From Amblyornis subalaris (Eukaryota; Chordata; Aves; Passeriformes; Ptilonorhynchidae): a DNA stretch of 64,000 nt. The DNA lies in contig JACAXG010000071.1 of the NCBI GenBank assembly GCA_018881555.1, positions 1,400,464-1,464,463 on the forward strand, written 5' to 3'. Positions within the stretch are counted from its first letter, which is position 1; each line of letters opens with the position of its first letter. This document shows positions 25,901-37,934 of the stretch, one piece after another. The notes under the pieces were generated by a model. It saw only the letters and a program-made list of their open reading frames with translations. It made no database searches and was not told where the DNA came from. The position numbers were made by a program, and so were the translations under genes.

Positions 25901-27680
25901 GGACACGCAGGCCAGGCTCCAAACTGGGCACCCACTACCAGAATAGGCTGCAGGAACTTCCCAGCTCAGACCCCCCCACATTCACAGGGCCATGGTGGCA
26001 CTTCAGCTTTGCAGCACTGAAAAGCACAAGCCTTTGAAACCTTGAATCAAGTCTTTCCAAGAGGAGACTGGTTTAAAAATAGTGATATTTAAAAAAAGAA
26101 AAAGACATGTAAAAACACGTTTTTAATTTTTACATTTGCCTTCTGATTTTTCCTCCATGTGGGTCTTATGTCTTCAGTCCCTGAAACCATGACCATTAGA
26201 AACTCTTTTATTTTTTTCTTGATGAAATATGACAGCCTCGTGTAATCACATCACTCCAGACAGCAATACTGTGAGGAGGAGAAGGAAGGAAGAACCAACA
26301 CTGAACTGAGGTACAAAGTTGTGTAATTAATTTCCCCAATATTGTTTTTTTTACTCTCCAGACCCAAATATTGCCTTCCCTCACTCTTCCCAGCTGGGGA
26401 GTAGGTAAGCCTGGAGTGGGAAGAGCCATGACTGCAGAGAAATAGCATCGTTTCAGACTTCTTATGTTCACAACTTCGGGGCAAATAAAATCCANTTAAT
26501 GTGGATGAGGTCCCCCAGTCCTCACTGTGTACTTGAAAGGACTTTTTTTACTGTCCTTTCATGTAAACTGGTCTGAGCAAAAAGAGAATGCTGGAGCTGA
26601 GTATCTATTTCCAGTTCTTAAGCCTTTCATACCTCAGTTCTTGGTCCTTAATGCAGAAGAGAACACAGAGGTCTTTCCCATAGTGACTGCTCTCATTTCT
26701 TGTGGGTTAAACAAAATTAATTTGATTATTTAGCTAAACATGGCCTTAATCAAGCCATGTTTTGTGACATTCAAACAGAATCTTTGTAACTGATTTTAAT
26801 TGGTTTACAGGCCCCAAAGAGATCCGCTGTATCCATACTCTGTATTTTTTTCCCAATTCTTTGCATTTAGCTACAAAGGCTGCTGGAGAAGCAAGGCATG
26901 AGGGAGGATTTCAGTTGGCAAAGGTGAAAGAAACAAGCAGCACTCTCCTGGTGCCTCTAGCACCTGCTTTCAGCAGGTGCAGAGCTTTAGTTATTAGAGC
27001 TCNCAGTGCTTAACTGAGCCGGGAGCAGCTCGTGGTGGTGCCCTGGGTGAGAGTACTCCTGGTGTGACCTCGAGGTGGCAAAGGTCCTTTGTACCATCTT
27101 GATTTCCAGGCGTTTACAAATCACTGGAAATGCAGAAAAGCTTCTTTCCAGGCTGCCAGAGGTCGATGTGATGTGGAGGTGAGTACATGGATTCAGTACT
27201 ACCCAAGTGTTACCTTTTTGGGAGGACTCTCCAATAGGCTGTTGGAATTCTTGGAATATGTGTTGTGCATCACAGAGAAGGGATGAGGACTGTACCGGGT
27301 GATGTAACTGCTCATCCTTATGGCTCAGGGCCAGTAATTTGAGGGTAAGCAAATTAACTGTACCATGCAGCTGAGGTATTCTTTTAAAAATCTTCCTTGA
27401 ACTCGGGAGTGATGCCTAGTGAAAACCCCACAGCCAGTTTGAAAGGCATGTTCTTGTTCTTTGGAGGATCAGTAGACATTGGATGAGGAAGAGTCTCACA
27501 ATACAGGAAATTTGTAAGATGTGCTAGTGGTCTGAGGGTGTTGCCCACATCTAATTCTGGGATGGAGTTGAACTCNATGTGAAAAACTTGCTGGGAGAAG
27601 TGTGGAGTAGAGGAGTGGGAGTCCCAGGGCGGAGATGCTGCTAACACCCAGCAATAACCGGTTACCCTGCTTGGCAACCC
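22991..27680. other. Gene-free DNA, nothing decisive
   Basis: About 4.7 kb without supported genes. Short open frames (22974-23357, 26987-27352 and others) show no domain. CCTCGAGGTGGCAA near 27068 is a weak CTCF-like match (about 11 of 14). No CR1 tail or tandem array is seen. Confidence 0.6.
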
Positions 27681-27689
27681 CCGTGCTGG

Positions 27690-28320
27690 TCTAGGTAAAT
27701 GGAAATGACTTCATTATTTGTTTGTCCCTTGTCCTAGTGCCTTTTATTTTTAAGCCTGCATAACGCAAACCACAGCCCCTGGGGAGCTTAACGAGGGTCT
27801 AAGTGGCACCACCGTTCCCCGCTAACAATGGGCTTTTGTTGTTCACACTTTCCCTATCAGAGTGTCCCGGAGGAACGTCCTTGCTTAGGAGACTATATTG
27901 TGATGTTATGACCTCAGAGAGGGGTGGGAGAGGAAGGGAGGGTTCAGGTGTATCTTTAACTTACTTGAATAACTTTCTTCTAGTTGTGTTTTCTTCCCAC
28001 CAGGATCTGTAATGAGTGCTCCGAGGAGGCCGGCTCTGAGCTATAAATACAGGCGCGTTATCACCCTCCTGTATTGTGTGCGAGCGCTAATTTCTGTGCT
28101 GGGCTTGAACTTGTTGACTTCTGCGGTCGCCGTCAGGAAATGTTGGGTGGGAAAGGATTAAAGGGCCTATTGATGTGACTCGGAATCTCGGGCCAGGAAG
28201 GCTGCTTGTATCATCTTAGATCTCGAGACGGTGGTGTTGATATCCAGCGTAGGCTTTTTTTATAGAGTCGCTTTAGTCAGCTCCCTGCGCCTCCCTCCCG
28301 CGTCCCCCATGGCGAGCACA
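27690..28320. promoter_or_regulatory. CpG-retaining block with TATA-like box
   Basis: This block keeps more CpGs than its surroundings and contains CTATAAATAC at 28041-28050, a good TATA-box match. It is followed by an inverted repeat: AATACAGG at 28046-28053 pairs with CCTGTATT at 28068-28075 across 14 bases. Farther left are ATCAGAGTG and CCGCTAACAATGG words. About 30 bp past the TATA box is GTATTGTGTGCGAGCGC, where a plus-strand start would fall. No coding exon follows. It could be a promoter of a noncoding RNA or an enhancer. Confidence 0.4.
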
Positions 28321-28499
28321 CTGACTCCGGCACTCCAGGCTGGAGTCTCCAAGGAGGAAGTAGACCCTGTAGGCGAATTTCCTGGTATTATGCCATTTTA
28401 ACAACCTCTCTCTTGATTTAGGTGTTGCAGGCTGGCTAAGAATATTCCTTGACACTTGAAAGGGACCTTTATTGTTTTCTTAATTTGTGAAGAATTGCC

Positions 28500-28514
28500 T
28501 TTTTTTTTTTTTTT
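28500..28514. repeat. T15 homopolymer
   Basis: Fifteen consecutive T. Read on the minus strand it is an A15 tail, but no AATAAA precedes it and no gene-like body is recognisable, so a processed pseudogene is not supported. Confidence 0.9.
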
Positions 28515-29071
28515 GGTCTCTCCAAACTTTTCTTTGTAGGGTCAGACTGGAGCCATGTTATTGTTGTTAAATTTAGATCTGAGACTATATTAAGTCCTCT
28601 GGCAGTCTGCCCCAGCGCTTTCACTTCTTCAAACAGGAAGGCAGGCCTTGGCCTACTTGTGCTCGTGTACTTAAAAAGGGTGAGAAGAAGACTTTTTACA
28701 CTGCTGGGAAATAAATATAAAACTGCATGGTGTATATACAACCACTGCTCTGCTGGAGCCGAGAGAGAATTTCAAAGGTTGAAACTCCTTAAGCCTCATG
28801 TTCTTCAACAGGAATTTAGGTACATANGTGCGTTTTTGGAAAGTGTGTCCCCAAAACAATTCTGCCACGTTAAAAAAGTCCTGTTGTGTGTGGTGTGGAG
28901 GGGAGCAGATCCAGCAGTGTTGGCTGTAGGGCTATAATGGAGTGAGCCGTTGGTTCCCAGGGCTTGCAGCTCCTCCTGCATTTGGGGAAGAGCTTTTCCA
29001 AAGCCTTGTGGAGGGTCTCGTTGGAAAGATGCCCACTGTGATAAATTGGTGAAACAATCCCAAAGAGATTT

Positions 29072-29086
29072 AAAAAAAAAAAAAAA
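29072..29086. repeat. A15 homopolymer
   Basis: Fifteen consecutive A, about 560 bp from the T15 run and in complementary orientation to it. No polyadenylation signal or retrocopy body is seen upstream. Confidence 0.9.
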
Positions 29087-31989
29087 GTCCAAGTGCAGAA
29101 AAATCAGCATTTGGGGAAGGAAGGATTTGCTGTGTGCAGTCAAACCCTCTGGAGTTCTATCTCTGACTTTTNTAGTGACTTAATGTGTGACTTGGAAAAA
29201 TTATTAAGGGTTTGTCTCTGCTCATCTGATTGAGCTGTTTGGCACCCAGATATGAACACCAGTGCTAGTCTGCCCTCNTGTCTGAACACTCACATAGAAC
29301 TGTGGTGCTGTTTCTGTGCTTTCCTTGTGTGCCAGGAAGAACATCCCATAGTTCTGTTTGACAAATTCCATTAGTCTTCTTTTCCTGGTCAACGTGGAAC
29401 AGCTGTGGGGAGGCATCAAAGAGTGACTATCAGCATCTTAATGTTCCTTTTCAAGTCCTGTGATATTTGGTGTCATCTTGTTTGTTGCTTGTTTTTACCC
29501 ATCCTCCCAACTCCTCCCTCGATTTGGTTCTACAACAATGTTGATGCCTAAAATGTAACCTTCTAAATTACATTTGTGCATCTCAGAGAAGGTAACCTGG
29601 CTTCTGAGATTCCCAGGATTCCTGTGGAAGGCAGAGAGGGGGAATGCTCAACACTTCAGGAATAATGACTAACTCAGATTACGAAGTCTGGCTTTGTAAT
29701 GTCTGGCATTTGGCTTTGGAAACTGCCTCTCAGCATTCAGTGTGAAAACAGATTAAAATATCTGTCCATATTTGTAAAGAACAACTTGAAATATTAGTCC
29801 CTAAACTAAAAAATCATGAGAAAGGGAGAAGCATGACTACATTAATAACTTTAAATTTTCCTGTTTAATTCTAACCTGTCTCAGAACTTTTGAGCACACT
29901 TGATTGACTCCTGCCTTTTATAAGGATGGCCCAGCCAGAAGGAAAGGCAATATTGCAGCACCTGCAGTTTGTTCTTTTATCAAACTGTGGCTGAATGCAC
30001 ACAAATGGCTCCGTGGGCTGGAGGGCTGTGCTCCCCTCGAGTTTTGACTCTTTCCCTGTGCCATTTCTGTAGCTAATCCTTCCTATCAGCAGACAGCTAG
30101 GAGCCAGCAGCCCCTTGAAAAGGGAACTAGACTGAGGACAGGCTGCTGAGAGGAGTAGAAAAACTGTTCCTTTGAGGACTCTATAGATTTTATTTTTTTT
30201 TTCCCNGTGTAAAAGCATTCTTATTCTGATATACATGATGGGGGTAGGGGAACACAAACTGCAATAAAAATACCTCTGAGCTTCACCAAGGCTCTTTCTA
30301 CCTTTTCATAATTCAGGAGTCTGTCAATCAGAGCCAAAGGAGAGGAGGATGTGTGAGGCTGTGTGGGAGGGCTGGGGGCAGCAGAGACAGCAAATACCAC
30401 TGTCCTCCAGACTGCTGCCAGTCCTGATTCTCTGCATGTCACTGCAAATAGACAGGCAGGAGCAAGTGACCCTCTTTGTGGGAATTAAAATACATTACTG
30501 AAGTTATGGTAGGTGCAGGCGGGTCCTGGAAGGGTTCAAGTGCTGTGTGTGGGTCCCAGTTCAATGCAGGGGCTGGGCACCGTGTCTTCAGTGACACACT
30601 TGTGCATGTGCAGGGCTGAATANTTTGCTTTATCATCAGAGAAGAGCTCAGCATGAGCTTCTGCAGCACATGGAAAAACTTGCTCAGATAAGGATTGTCT
30701 TTTACTGCCTTTCTTTGAAGCTGGCTGNACAAAACTGAAATTGAAAGCTTTGGGGCCCCACCTCTTTCACAGTATCTCAGCTCTTCCAGTTTTATGTCAG
30801 GTGAAACACAGAAGAGGAAGAATTCCTGAAGTAGGCAGTCATTTCAGGACACCNTGAGTATTGAGTTCAGGGAAGGGATGGTTAAGCAGGCCAAGGCTTA
30901 GCAAGAATGCGTCAGGGTCTGGAGGATTGCTGGAAGTCTTCAGTAACAATGAAACTTTGAAGAGAAAGTAGTTGAATGCTTGGGCTGAAATACCATTTCT
31001 TCTCTTCTAGGAAGGCTTACAGCAAGGGATAATGTGGAANGATGGTTTTAAAATAATATTCTCCTGTTTTCCAAAAGAAAATCTTGTAATGTCGCTGAAT
31101 CTGGTTGGTTTTGCTTTTTTGTGGGGGGTTGTTTTGGTTTTTNTTCTCTTCAAATCAATGCAGCATTCCTTAGTTTCAAGTAATTCTTCACCCAAAAGGA
31201 AAACTTCAGTGCCAGAGCTGAGTCTTTTCCTTGGGACCAGTCCTGCCTGCTCTTATCTTCTGGCTCCTGCAGCAGGGCCAACGATAAGCCAGAACTCAGA
31301 ATTCTTTCGTTTGCACAATCTCCCTAACAAACACTTAGATGAGCAACAAGAAAACCTGTAAGAGTGTAAAAGGCTCAGGCTTTCTGATCCTCTGAATCTT
31401 CAGAGAGATAAATTCAAGATTGTTTTAGCTGAGCTAACTTTGGAATTGTATTACTCGGGATGGNTGGGGGTGGAGGTGACTGGGTGGAAAGGTTATTTCT
31501 GTTTGTACACAGGATCTAAATTCCCCAGATCCATTTTCTAGGGATTTTCCTTCTTTATCTTGAGTTTCTCCTGGCCCTAAATTCCCCTACTGCCGAACTG
31601 GCTGCTGCCTTCTGTCTCAGCGCCATGGGATGCTCTGGAATGACATGCAGCCTGTGTTGCTGTCATTATCTTGGCCTGAAGCCTGCAAGCTTGCGAGGCA
31701 GAGCAGTCAGTTATTTGGTGCCTTTCTCCCAGAGACAGGAGAGGTGCAATCTGTGATCAGTTTTTTCTAGTGGCTCTTAGGTACTCGTGGTGCTTTCTCG
31801 TTTGCCCCGTGNCCTGTTGCTGTGTTGTCTGAGCAGACAGCACACTCCTCGCAGCACTGGTGTCTCTCCCCCTGTACACAGCTCTTAAACCCCAGGTTTT
31901 GCCTCTCAGTCCCTTTGCCGTTTGTGCNGCCCTGACAGGGCCGTGGCACTTTGTTGCAGTTTGCACAGCGAGGTGTTGCAATTTGATGA

Positions 31990-32410
31990 TCGTGTCGGTG
32001 TCCAAACAAACCATAAATCCATTGCTTTTGGTGCCAGGCCCGCGGATGTTGCCTGAGCAAACAGGCCCTGACTCCGGCTGCTGGAGCACACCTGTCTCCT
32101 CAAACACAGGGGTTTGCTCTCTGTGGAGCCCCGGGCCCTTATCCGTGTCCCTTCCCCGGAAGAGACAGGTGTCTCCTGGCCGCGGAGCCTTTACAGCCGT
32201 GGCCATCCCATCCCTGGGCAGGCCCCGGGCCCGTTATCAGCGTGCTAGGCGGGCTGGCTCGTTCCGCACAGGAAGGAAGGTAGAGTCACAGATACTGAGA
32301 CACGGCAGAAAAGCCCAGATCGGTGGACAAGATGTCTGAGGCAAATGATGCTTATCTGCTGCAGTGGGTGGAGGAGGAAAGGGCATCCCTTATCTCTTCT
32401 CTAGTTCCCA
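31990..32410. promoter_or_regulatory. GC-rich block with clustered GATA-type sites
   Basis: TTATC (reverse of GATAA) occurs near 32130 (CTTATCCG), 32234 (GTTATCAG), 32353 (CTTATCTG) and 32392 (CTTATCTC), within about 270 bp. The DNA around them is CpG-rich, for example CCCGGGCCCGTTATCAGCG. Clusters of this kind are bound by GATA factors in blood, endoderm or neural enhancers. A 159-codon open frame at 31860-32339 covers most of it but has an N and an arginine-rich, domain-free product typical of GC-rich noncoding DNA. Regulatory function is inferred. Confidence 0.35.
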
Positions 32411-32560
32411 GCCCGCTCAGGCTGCTTAAGGAGGCTCACTGGAGTCTTCCCACATTCCTGTACCTTCGGGTTCCTGCTGGACAGGAAATGGCTGCTGCTC
32501 CAACACCCATTACATCTCAGCTGGTAGTGTCATTTACACTNGGATTCCCAGGATCCCAAA

Positions 32561-32605
32561 GGGGTTGGGGTGGAGTGGGTGGGAGTGAGGGGAGCGGAGG
32601 GGTGG
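32561..32605 (+). other. G-quadruplex motif
   Basis: The plus strand holds GGGG, GGGG, GGG, GGG, GGGG and GGGG tracts separated by loops of about 1 to 6 bases, beginning GGGGTTGGGGTGGAGTGGGT. This satisfies the G3+N1-7 rule with more than four tracts. Whether it folds in the cell cannot be judged here. Confidence 0.75.
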
Positions 32606-33680
32606 AGGAGCCGCTTGGTCAGTGACCCCCGTGTGAAAAAATCTCCCTGGGAAAACAACAGAAACATTGAAACTTGCCTAATTTCTTGAGCAGTTGGTGA
32701 AACTGGCCTGCGATACTGAGGCACTTTAGGAAATAAAACTGACCCTNTGGAAAGAATTGGAAAGTTACAATGCGTGTGAGGCTTAAATAGTACAAAAAGG
32801 TAATCACTATTCAACGAGGCTGACCATGCTGTTATTTTATGTCTGAAAGGAACCAGGTAATACAGCATTTATAGGTCAGCTTTCTATTTGTGCAGATGCT
32901 TCTGTACAGTCATTTGGTTTTGGGTGCAGGAAGGTATCAAAGTCTGCAAAATTGATGAAAACAGAGAGATACGGATGCCACTTGGAGTGAGAGAACCCAT
33001 GAGCTGCCAACATGGTTTGTAGTCTCCCAGGTCTGACATTTAGGTATATTGAAAAGTGAAACTCCTGGTAGTGAATGTGGTGAATGTTACAAGAATGTTT
33101 TCTAAAATAAGATGCATGTCTCTTGGTTTGTTTAGGTCAGCAGAGTGTTTGCTGCTGAAGGTTATATTAATGGCGTGCTAAGATGATAATTGTTCAGTGT
33201 TTTAATTTAGGCAACTTCTTGAGAACTGTTGATGCCCATTGCAGTTGCCTAACTAACAGGATAAATTACATTTCTTCTTTTCTCACCACCCCCCCAAGTT
33301 CTTGAACCTCTTTCAACCATGCTCTGCTTAAAACACTGGTTTTGAAAGTATAGTGTGTATTATACCTGAACAACTGTTACAGGTGCTCACTGTCACCTTT
33401 CACATGTGAAACATTCATCATTTGCACTGGTGTTAGAAAAGAAAAATCTTCAAAGGGTCCAGAAGACAGTAACTGAGATTCTTCAAACTTCAGGTCATAG
33501 TCTCGTCTTTATACGTCAGTACAGATGTACAGTCAGGAGGGTTCCTAATTGTTTTGCTGATGATAGGGAGGGTATCAGCCATGTGCTATTATGAACCTAT
33601 TTGCGCATACAAAGTTGAGCTGGAAACCTCGTTATCCTGCTCAGATATTCTTGTATTGTTCAGTAGTGCCCAGCCATTCT
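32606..33680. other. Gene-free DNA, nothing notable
   Basis: Ordinary AT-leaning sequence. The short frame at 33406-33594 has no recognisable domain. A C-run lies near 33290-33296. Confidence 0.65.
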
Positions 33681-33848
33681 CATAAAATCACAGAAAGACT
33701 TGAGTTTGAAGGGACCTTAAAGCCCATCCAGTCCCACTGCCTGCCATAGGCAGGAACACCTTCCACTATCCCAGGCTGCTCCATGCCCCATCCAACCCGG
33801 CCTTGAACACTTCCAGGGATATGGCAGCCACAACTTCTTTGTGCCACN
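33681..33848 (-). mobile_element. CR1 LINE 3' fragment, reversed
   Basis: Reading the plus strand: CATAAAATCACAGAAAGACT, then TTTGAAGGGACCTTAAAG, then CCTTCCACTATCCCAGGC, then AACCCGGCCTTGAACACTTC and CAGCCACAACTTCTTTGTG. This is the complement of the last ~170 bp of a typical passerine CR1. The octamer tail is reduced to two degenerate units. The element is truncated at its 5' side just past 33848, where an N interrupts. It is non-functional. Confidence 0.93.
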
Positions 33849-36079
33849 ATTTGTTCTCCTTGTCTCTTGGTTTGTGTGTGTTCAGTCTGAGTTGGCAGAG
33901 CCAGAACGTGCTAACTTGTGTTTTGACATCATCACATATTTAAAATTTCATTTCTCTTGAATCAGTTCTAGAGGACTTGTGCAGTGCTGCCTGCTGCCAC
34001 TCAAACCTGTCAGAGGCTGATCTATCAACAACCCAGTACTGCCCTCTCCACAGCTACAATCCCACTGAGGTATTTAATCTGGGATGAACGTGGGGAACAA
34101 GCTGTCCAGATCTATCTCCACTGGTGACCACCTTCAACAAATCTTACACTGCTCATCCTCTGTTTCCATTGGCATCCTTTGCACCTCAGTGTGGCCTTGT
34201 GGAACACCCAGAAGCTCCTTTGGAACTCTACCCCTGTCATGAAACAGTTTCATTTGAGTTGCCATTTAGATGACTAAAAATTCTAAACAAAAGATGTGGA
34301 GGGAGACAAATACAAATCCTGTCAACTTCTGTAACTGGATTCCTGATTCCATCTGTACCAGGGAAAACCTTGCCTATCTCTGTGAGGGAGATTGGCATCT
34401 CTGTGTTGTTCATCCTGCACGTGGATATAATTAACATTCTATTGCACCGGTGCCCTCCGTGTGACCTTGGTGAGGTTCCAGTTCTGGACTCGCCTGTCTA
34501 TTGTCTGACACTGGTTTACATCTTCAAATACGTCCTTCCTTCCTGTGCTCAGGAGACACTGCTGAGGCCAAAAGTGTGGCTCCTCCTGTCTCATTGGCGT
34601 CTTGGTCTTCGTGGAAATTCCAAAATGACACAGAATTCCTTTTCCAGGCCCATTTTTCTACCTTAGTTCCTCGAGATCTTTAATTTGCTGACCTCTCTCA
34701 CACCTCTCACCTTCTGTCACATCCACTACAGGATTCACACCTTGTCAGAACATGATTTTGACCAGAGTCACACTTCTCCCAGTGTTGGGTAAGCCTGAAT
34801 TCAGATCTGGAGGGAAGGTAAAGGATTCAAAAGCCCTTCAAACAGAGGTCACATGTGAACAACCCAGTCAGTGNAGCCGTCAGTGTTTGTGTGCGTGTGT
34901 TTCAACAGAGACACCTCTTTGGATGAGCATCTCTTCCACTCTCTTTTGTGCATAAGTGCTCTCTTTCTTTAGAGGGATATGGAGGGAGTTGCCAGGAGGA
35001 TGATGGAAAAGAGGCAGGAGTATAAATAACGAACAAAATCCTGCCTTCGTTTATGTCCGTGTTCTGGATATTGTGGACTGCAGTCAGTGCCCGCCATTAA
35101 GGTATTGAAAGTACCAGACCAGCAGAAAAAAAGACTTCTATCAAGATCACCCTCAAATGAAAATTAATCTCATTCAAAATGAACATTATTCTAGAAGGCA
35201 TCTCCTTCCTTCAAAAAGGAATCCCATGTCTCTGTTGGGAAGCAACTTTTAAAGCTTGGCATAAAATCTCCAGGTTTTCGGTTTGGAGTTTCCCACTCCC
35301 CAGTGAAACATGTTGTGTAGCTTTTATGACGTGTGTTGTTTTTGCAACTCTCTACAAGGAAGTGCATCTCTTCTTCTGGATGGTGACTTTGCACTCTATT
35401 CTACCTATACCACATGAGAGTTGTTGGAATACAGTTTGTCCAGTTGTCCAGCCCCTATGTCTGTGTTCAGAAAACCCTTTTTCCTGTGACATCTGTCCCT
35501 GGTGCTGCCCCACCCTGTGCATTCCTGGTGTCCCTGAGCATTCCCAGTGTCCCTGTGCCCCCGGAGCAGTGCTTGGCTCTGCTGGACCTGCACAGGTNGT
35601 TCCCTGAGCACCTGGAGGAACAGCTCCACTGCACAGATCCTCTGATGAGGGCAAGTTGTACTCTGGCCTTTCCAAGTGAGGCAATAGTACAATTCTCTTT
35701 TTTCTCTTGCTGCTTGTTTGCATGAAATTGAGGAACTGAGTGTTTTGGGGTCCTGTACCTCTCTCTTCAAACAGGCATTGAANGGGCACAATGGTTTGGG
35801 AATAGGGCCCCATGCCTGGGCTGAGAGTAATTACTACTGTATTTTGGGCTGGACTGAATGAATGGGTTGCCTAAATACCCCTGCTGAACCACTCACTTGT
35901 CACTCCCAAGGCTTTCTCATTTTAGAGACCCAACATTTCATTCTAATTGACAAAGTTTCAATGGCAGACTCCAAACCAGAAGCAAAGCATTCAAAATAGG
36001 GAAAATGCAGGAGACTCTGGAGGTCATTCATATATCAGAGGGTCTGGACATCACTCATCTGGAAAGAATTCAAAATTTG
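33849..36079. other. Gene-free DNA, nothing notable
   Basis: No supported gene. Open frames at 35179-35813 run on both strands across N bases and lack domains. A stretch around 35490-35620 repeats 'cccagtgtccctg'-like words but is not a clean tandem array. Confidence 0.6.
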
Positions 36080-36375
36080 CCATATGTTTCTTTTGTAAAA
36101 TGTTTGTAATGATATAACACAAATATATAAATATTGGAAAATTGGCCAATTTCCATGGTATTTAAAATATATTATGTTGTACCATATAAGCTAAATTGTA
36201 AGGAAACAGGCCAATTTTCTAAATTATTTCTAAAACCTTTAGTGGATTATGATATACACATACCATAGTATGTCTAATAAATATATATTTATGCAATATG
36301 ATTAGGGAAATACATACCCCTAAATGTGTGTATGTATTATATATGTGTATATATAAATGGAATATATATTGTTTT
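36080..36375. repeat. AT-rich block with spaced inverted repeat
   Basis: A 300-bp AT-rich stretch ends in TATATATGTGTATATATAAA-type sequence. Within it, AAATTGGCCAATTT at 36139-36152 is a perfect 14-bp palindrome. TTGGAAAATTGGCC at 36134-36147 is also mirrored by GGCCAATTTTCTAA at 36209-36222, with one mismatch and 61 bp between. The TTGGCC-containing inverted arms recall the block at 18927-19047. It may be a relic of a small DNA transposon or simply a cruciform-prone AT island. Confidence 0.5.
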
Positions 36376-37125
36376 TCGTTTTGAGTTCCCTTATTTATTC
36401 ACTTAACACACAGCTGACCCTCCAGATGCTTGCCAGAAATACAGGGTTGTTTAGCCCTTAATGATGATGATAATGTAAGTAAAAAAGTTCTGAATTTTAA
36501 AATCAAAAATTACTGCTGAAATGGTCTGGAAACAACAGAGCTCTGCTTGTGCATGCCCTGGGCTGTGGAGGCTTGTCACTTCCCAACTTTTAAAATGTGA
36601 TTTCTGGAGGTTTAGGTGGTAGAATATCAGTCTTCAGGCTTTTGGAGACCCTTCTGTGAAAGAAAAGTGTCCAAGTTGTGCCTCCCAGTTGTGTTTTTCT
36701 TTTGTGCCCCCTCTTTTGTGCCCCTCCTGCCAGCCCTCTAGTTCTGAGGAGATTCCAGTGGATTTCTGAACAACTCCAGTAGTAGGAAACTTGTACAGTC
36801 TGCTGTTCAGAGAGAGAGGTCTGAGCAAAGGCTGATACAGCCAAGGTGGTGGTGGGATAAAGGGAGAGAATTCTCCAAAGCATGGACTGGGGTGACTCAG
36901 GAGGAGTTGACAGGCTGATCTGATCCTGCCAACGTAAGGGCTTTTAAGAACTAAATTGTTTTTAGTCTAAACTGTTAGAAGGGAGATTAGAGTTTAACTT
37001 GGTGGGTGTAGATTTTTTGTGCTGGGAGCTAATGTAGCACCCCATTGTATTTATTGGGCAAAGCATTTTGAGTTTTATTGAACCACTGTGGGGAAAAAAT
37101 GGATTCAGTGTAAGCCCAAAAAAAG
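36376..37125. other. Gene-free DNA, nothing notable
   Basis: Noncoding. The minus-strand frame 36590-36883 has no domain. The stretch just before 37126 may include older CR1 sequence but cannot be recognised confidently. Confidence 0.6.
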
Positions 37126-37313
37126 TGGTTGGGCACTGAACAGGCTCCCCAGGGAGTGGTCACAGCCCCAAGGCTGCCAGAGCTCCAGGAGCGTTTGGAC
37201 AACACTCCCAGGGATGCACAGGGTGGGATTGTTGGGGTGTCTGTGCAGGGCTGGGAGTTGGGCTTGTTGGTCTTTGTGGGTCCCTTCCAGCTCAGGATAT
37301 TCCATGATTCTAT
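37126..37313 (+). mobile_element. CR1 LINE 3' fragment
   Basis: The run GGGCACTGAACAGGCTCCCC, AGGGAGTGGTCACAGCCCCA, GGAGCGTTTGGACAACACTC, then GGGTCCCTTCCAGCTCAGGA and TATTCCATGATTCTAT matches the 3' end of passerine CR1 elements over nearly 190 bp. It ends in two octamer-like units. Relatively good preservation suggests a younger insertion than the copies at 44.0 or 59.4 kb. It is 5'-truncated and encodes no reverse transcriptase. Confidence 0.95.
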
Positions 37314-37934
37314 AACAAATTGCNAAGTTCTAATATCCACTCTTGCTTCATCTCGTCTCTCTGTGAGAGCAGATATATATTGGAGGGATAGGAGGGAAGA
37401 AGGGAGACTTGGGAGATATTTTACACTCATGGAAAGGAGGTGGTGAGTGTGAGTGAGNGTAGCCACACAGATGTGTGTAAGAGGGGATGGCCATTATGGA
37501 CTCTTGTAACTCTGATGGGCAAAGGGTCTTCTGTTAAACTTCAAGAGGAGTTCCAGACACTGATCAATGACAGTCTGTGTCCCTAAATTTCCCTTCTGAC
37601 CTGTTCCTCCTGACTTGTTAATCCAGAGTAATTTAAATTTATGTCCTGTGCCTTCAAAAATGATTTTCAGCCCTTGTGTTTTGGGCATTTCTTGCCGCCT
37701 GCCATGTGAAATGTTCCAGCTTGATTTCATTNGGTGGAACATTCCTTTTCCTGTTCCATCCTCTCTCCCTGGCAAAAGTGACCTGCCCCAGCAGCACAGG
37801 CAGCAGCAGGTTTTTGCATGCCTGCTGCTCTCTCCCTTCCTGGAAGAAGCCGGGGAGCTGCAGATCCGTGGCACTGCTCCGGTAGCCTGTTGGCAGGCAC
37901 ATGGAGCAGATTCTCCAGTCACCCTTAACGCCAA
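37314..37934. other. Gene-free DNA, nothing notable
   Basis: Overlapping open frames on both strands at 37494-37965 contain an N and no recognisable domain. No other structure is seen. Confidence 0.6.

Larger units (their letters stand above)
28321..31989. other. Gene-free DNA with two 15-base homopolymers
   Basis: No supported gene. The notable structures are a T15 run at 28500-28514 and an A15 run at 29072-29086. The frames reading into them (28469-28741 minus, 28950-29183 plus) gain lysine-rich stretches from the homopolymers and are not proteins. Confidence 0.65.

Noticed and set aside
28469..29183. Possible processed pseudogene bounded by T15 and A15
   Set aside because: No polyadenylation signal, no recognisable gene body and no target-site duplication.
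31860..32339. 159-codon plus-strand open frame
   Set aside because: No recognisable domain. Length is explained by GC-rich DNA with few stop codons, and minus-strand frames of similar length overlap it.
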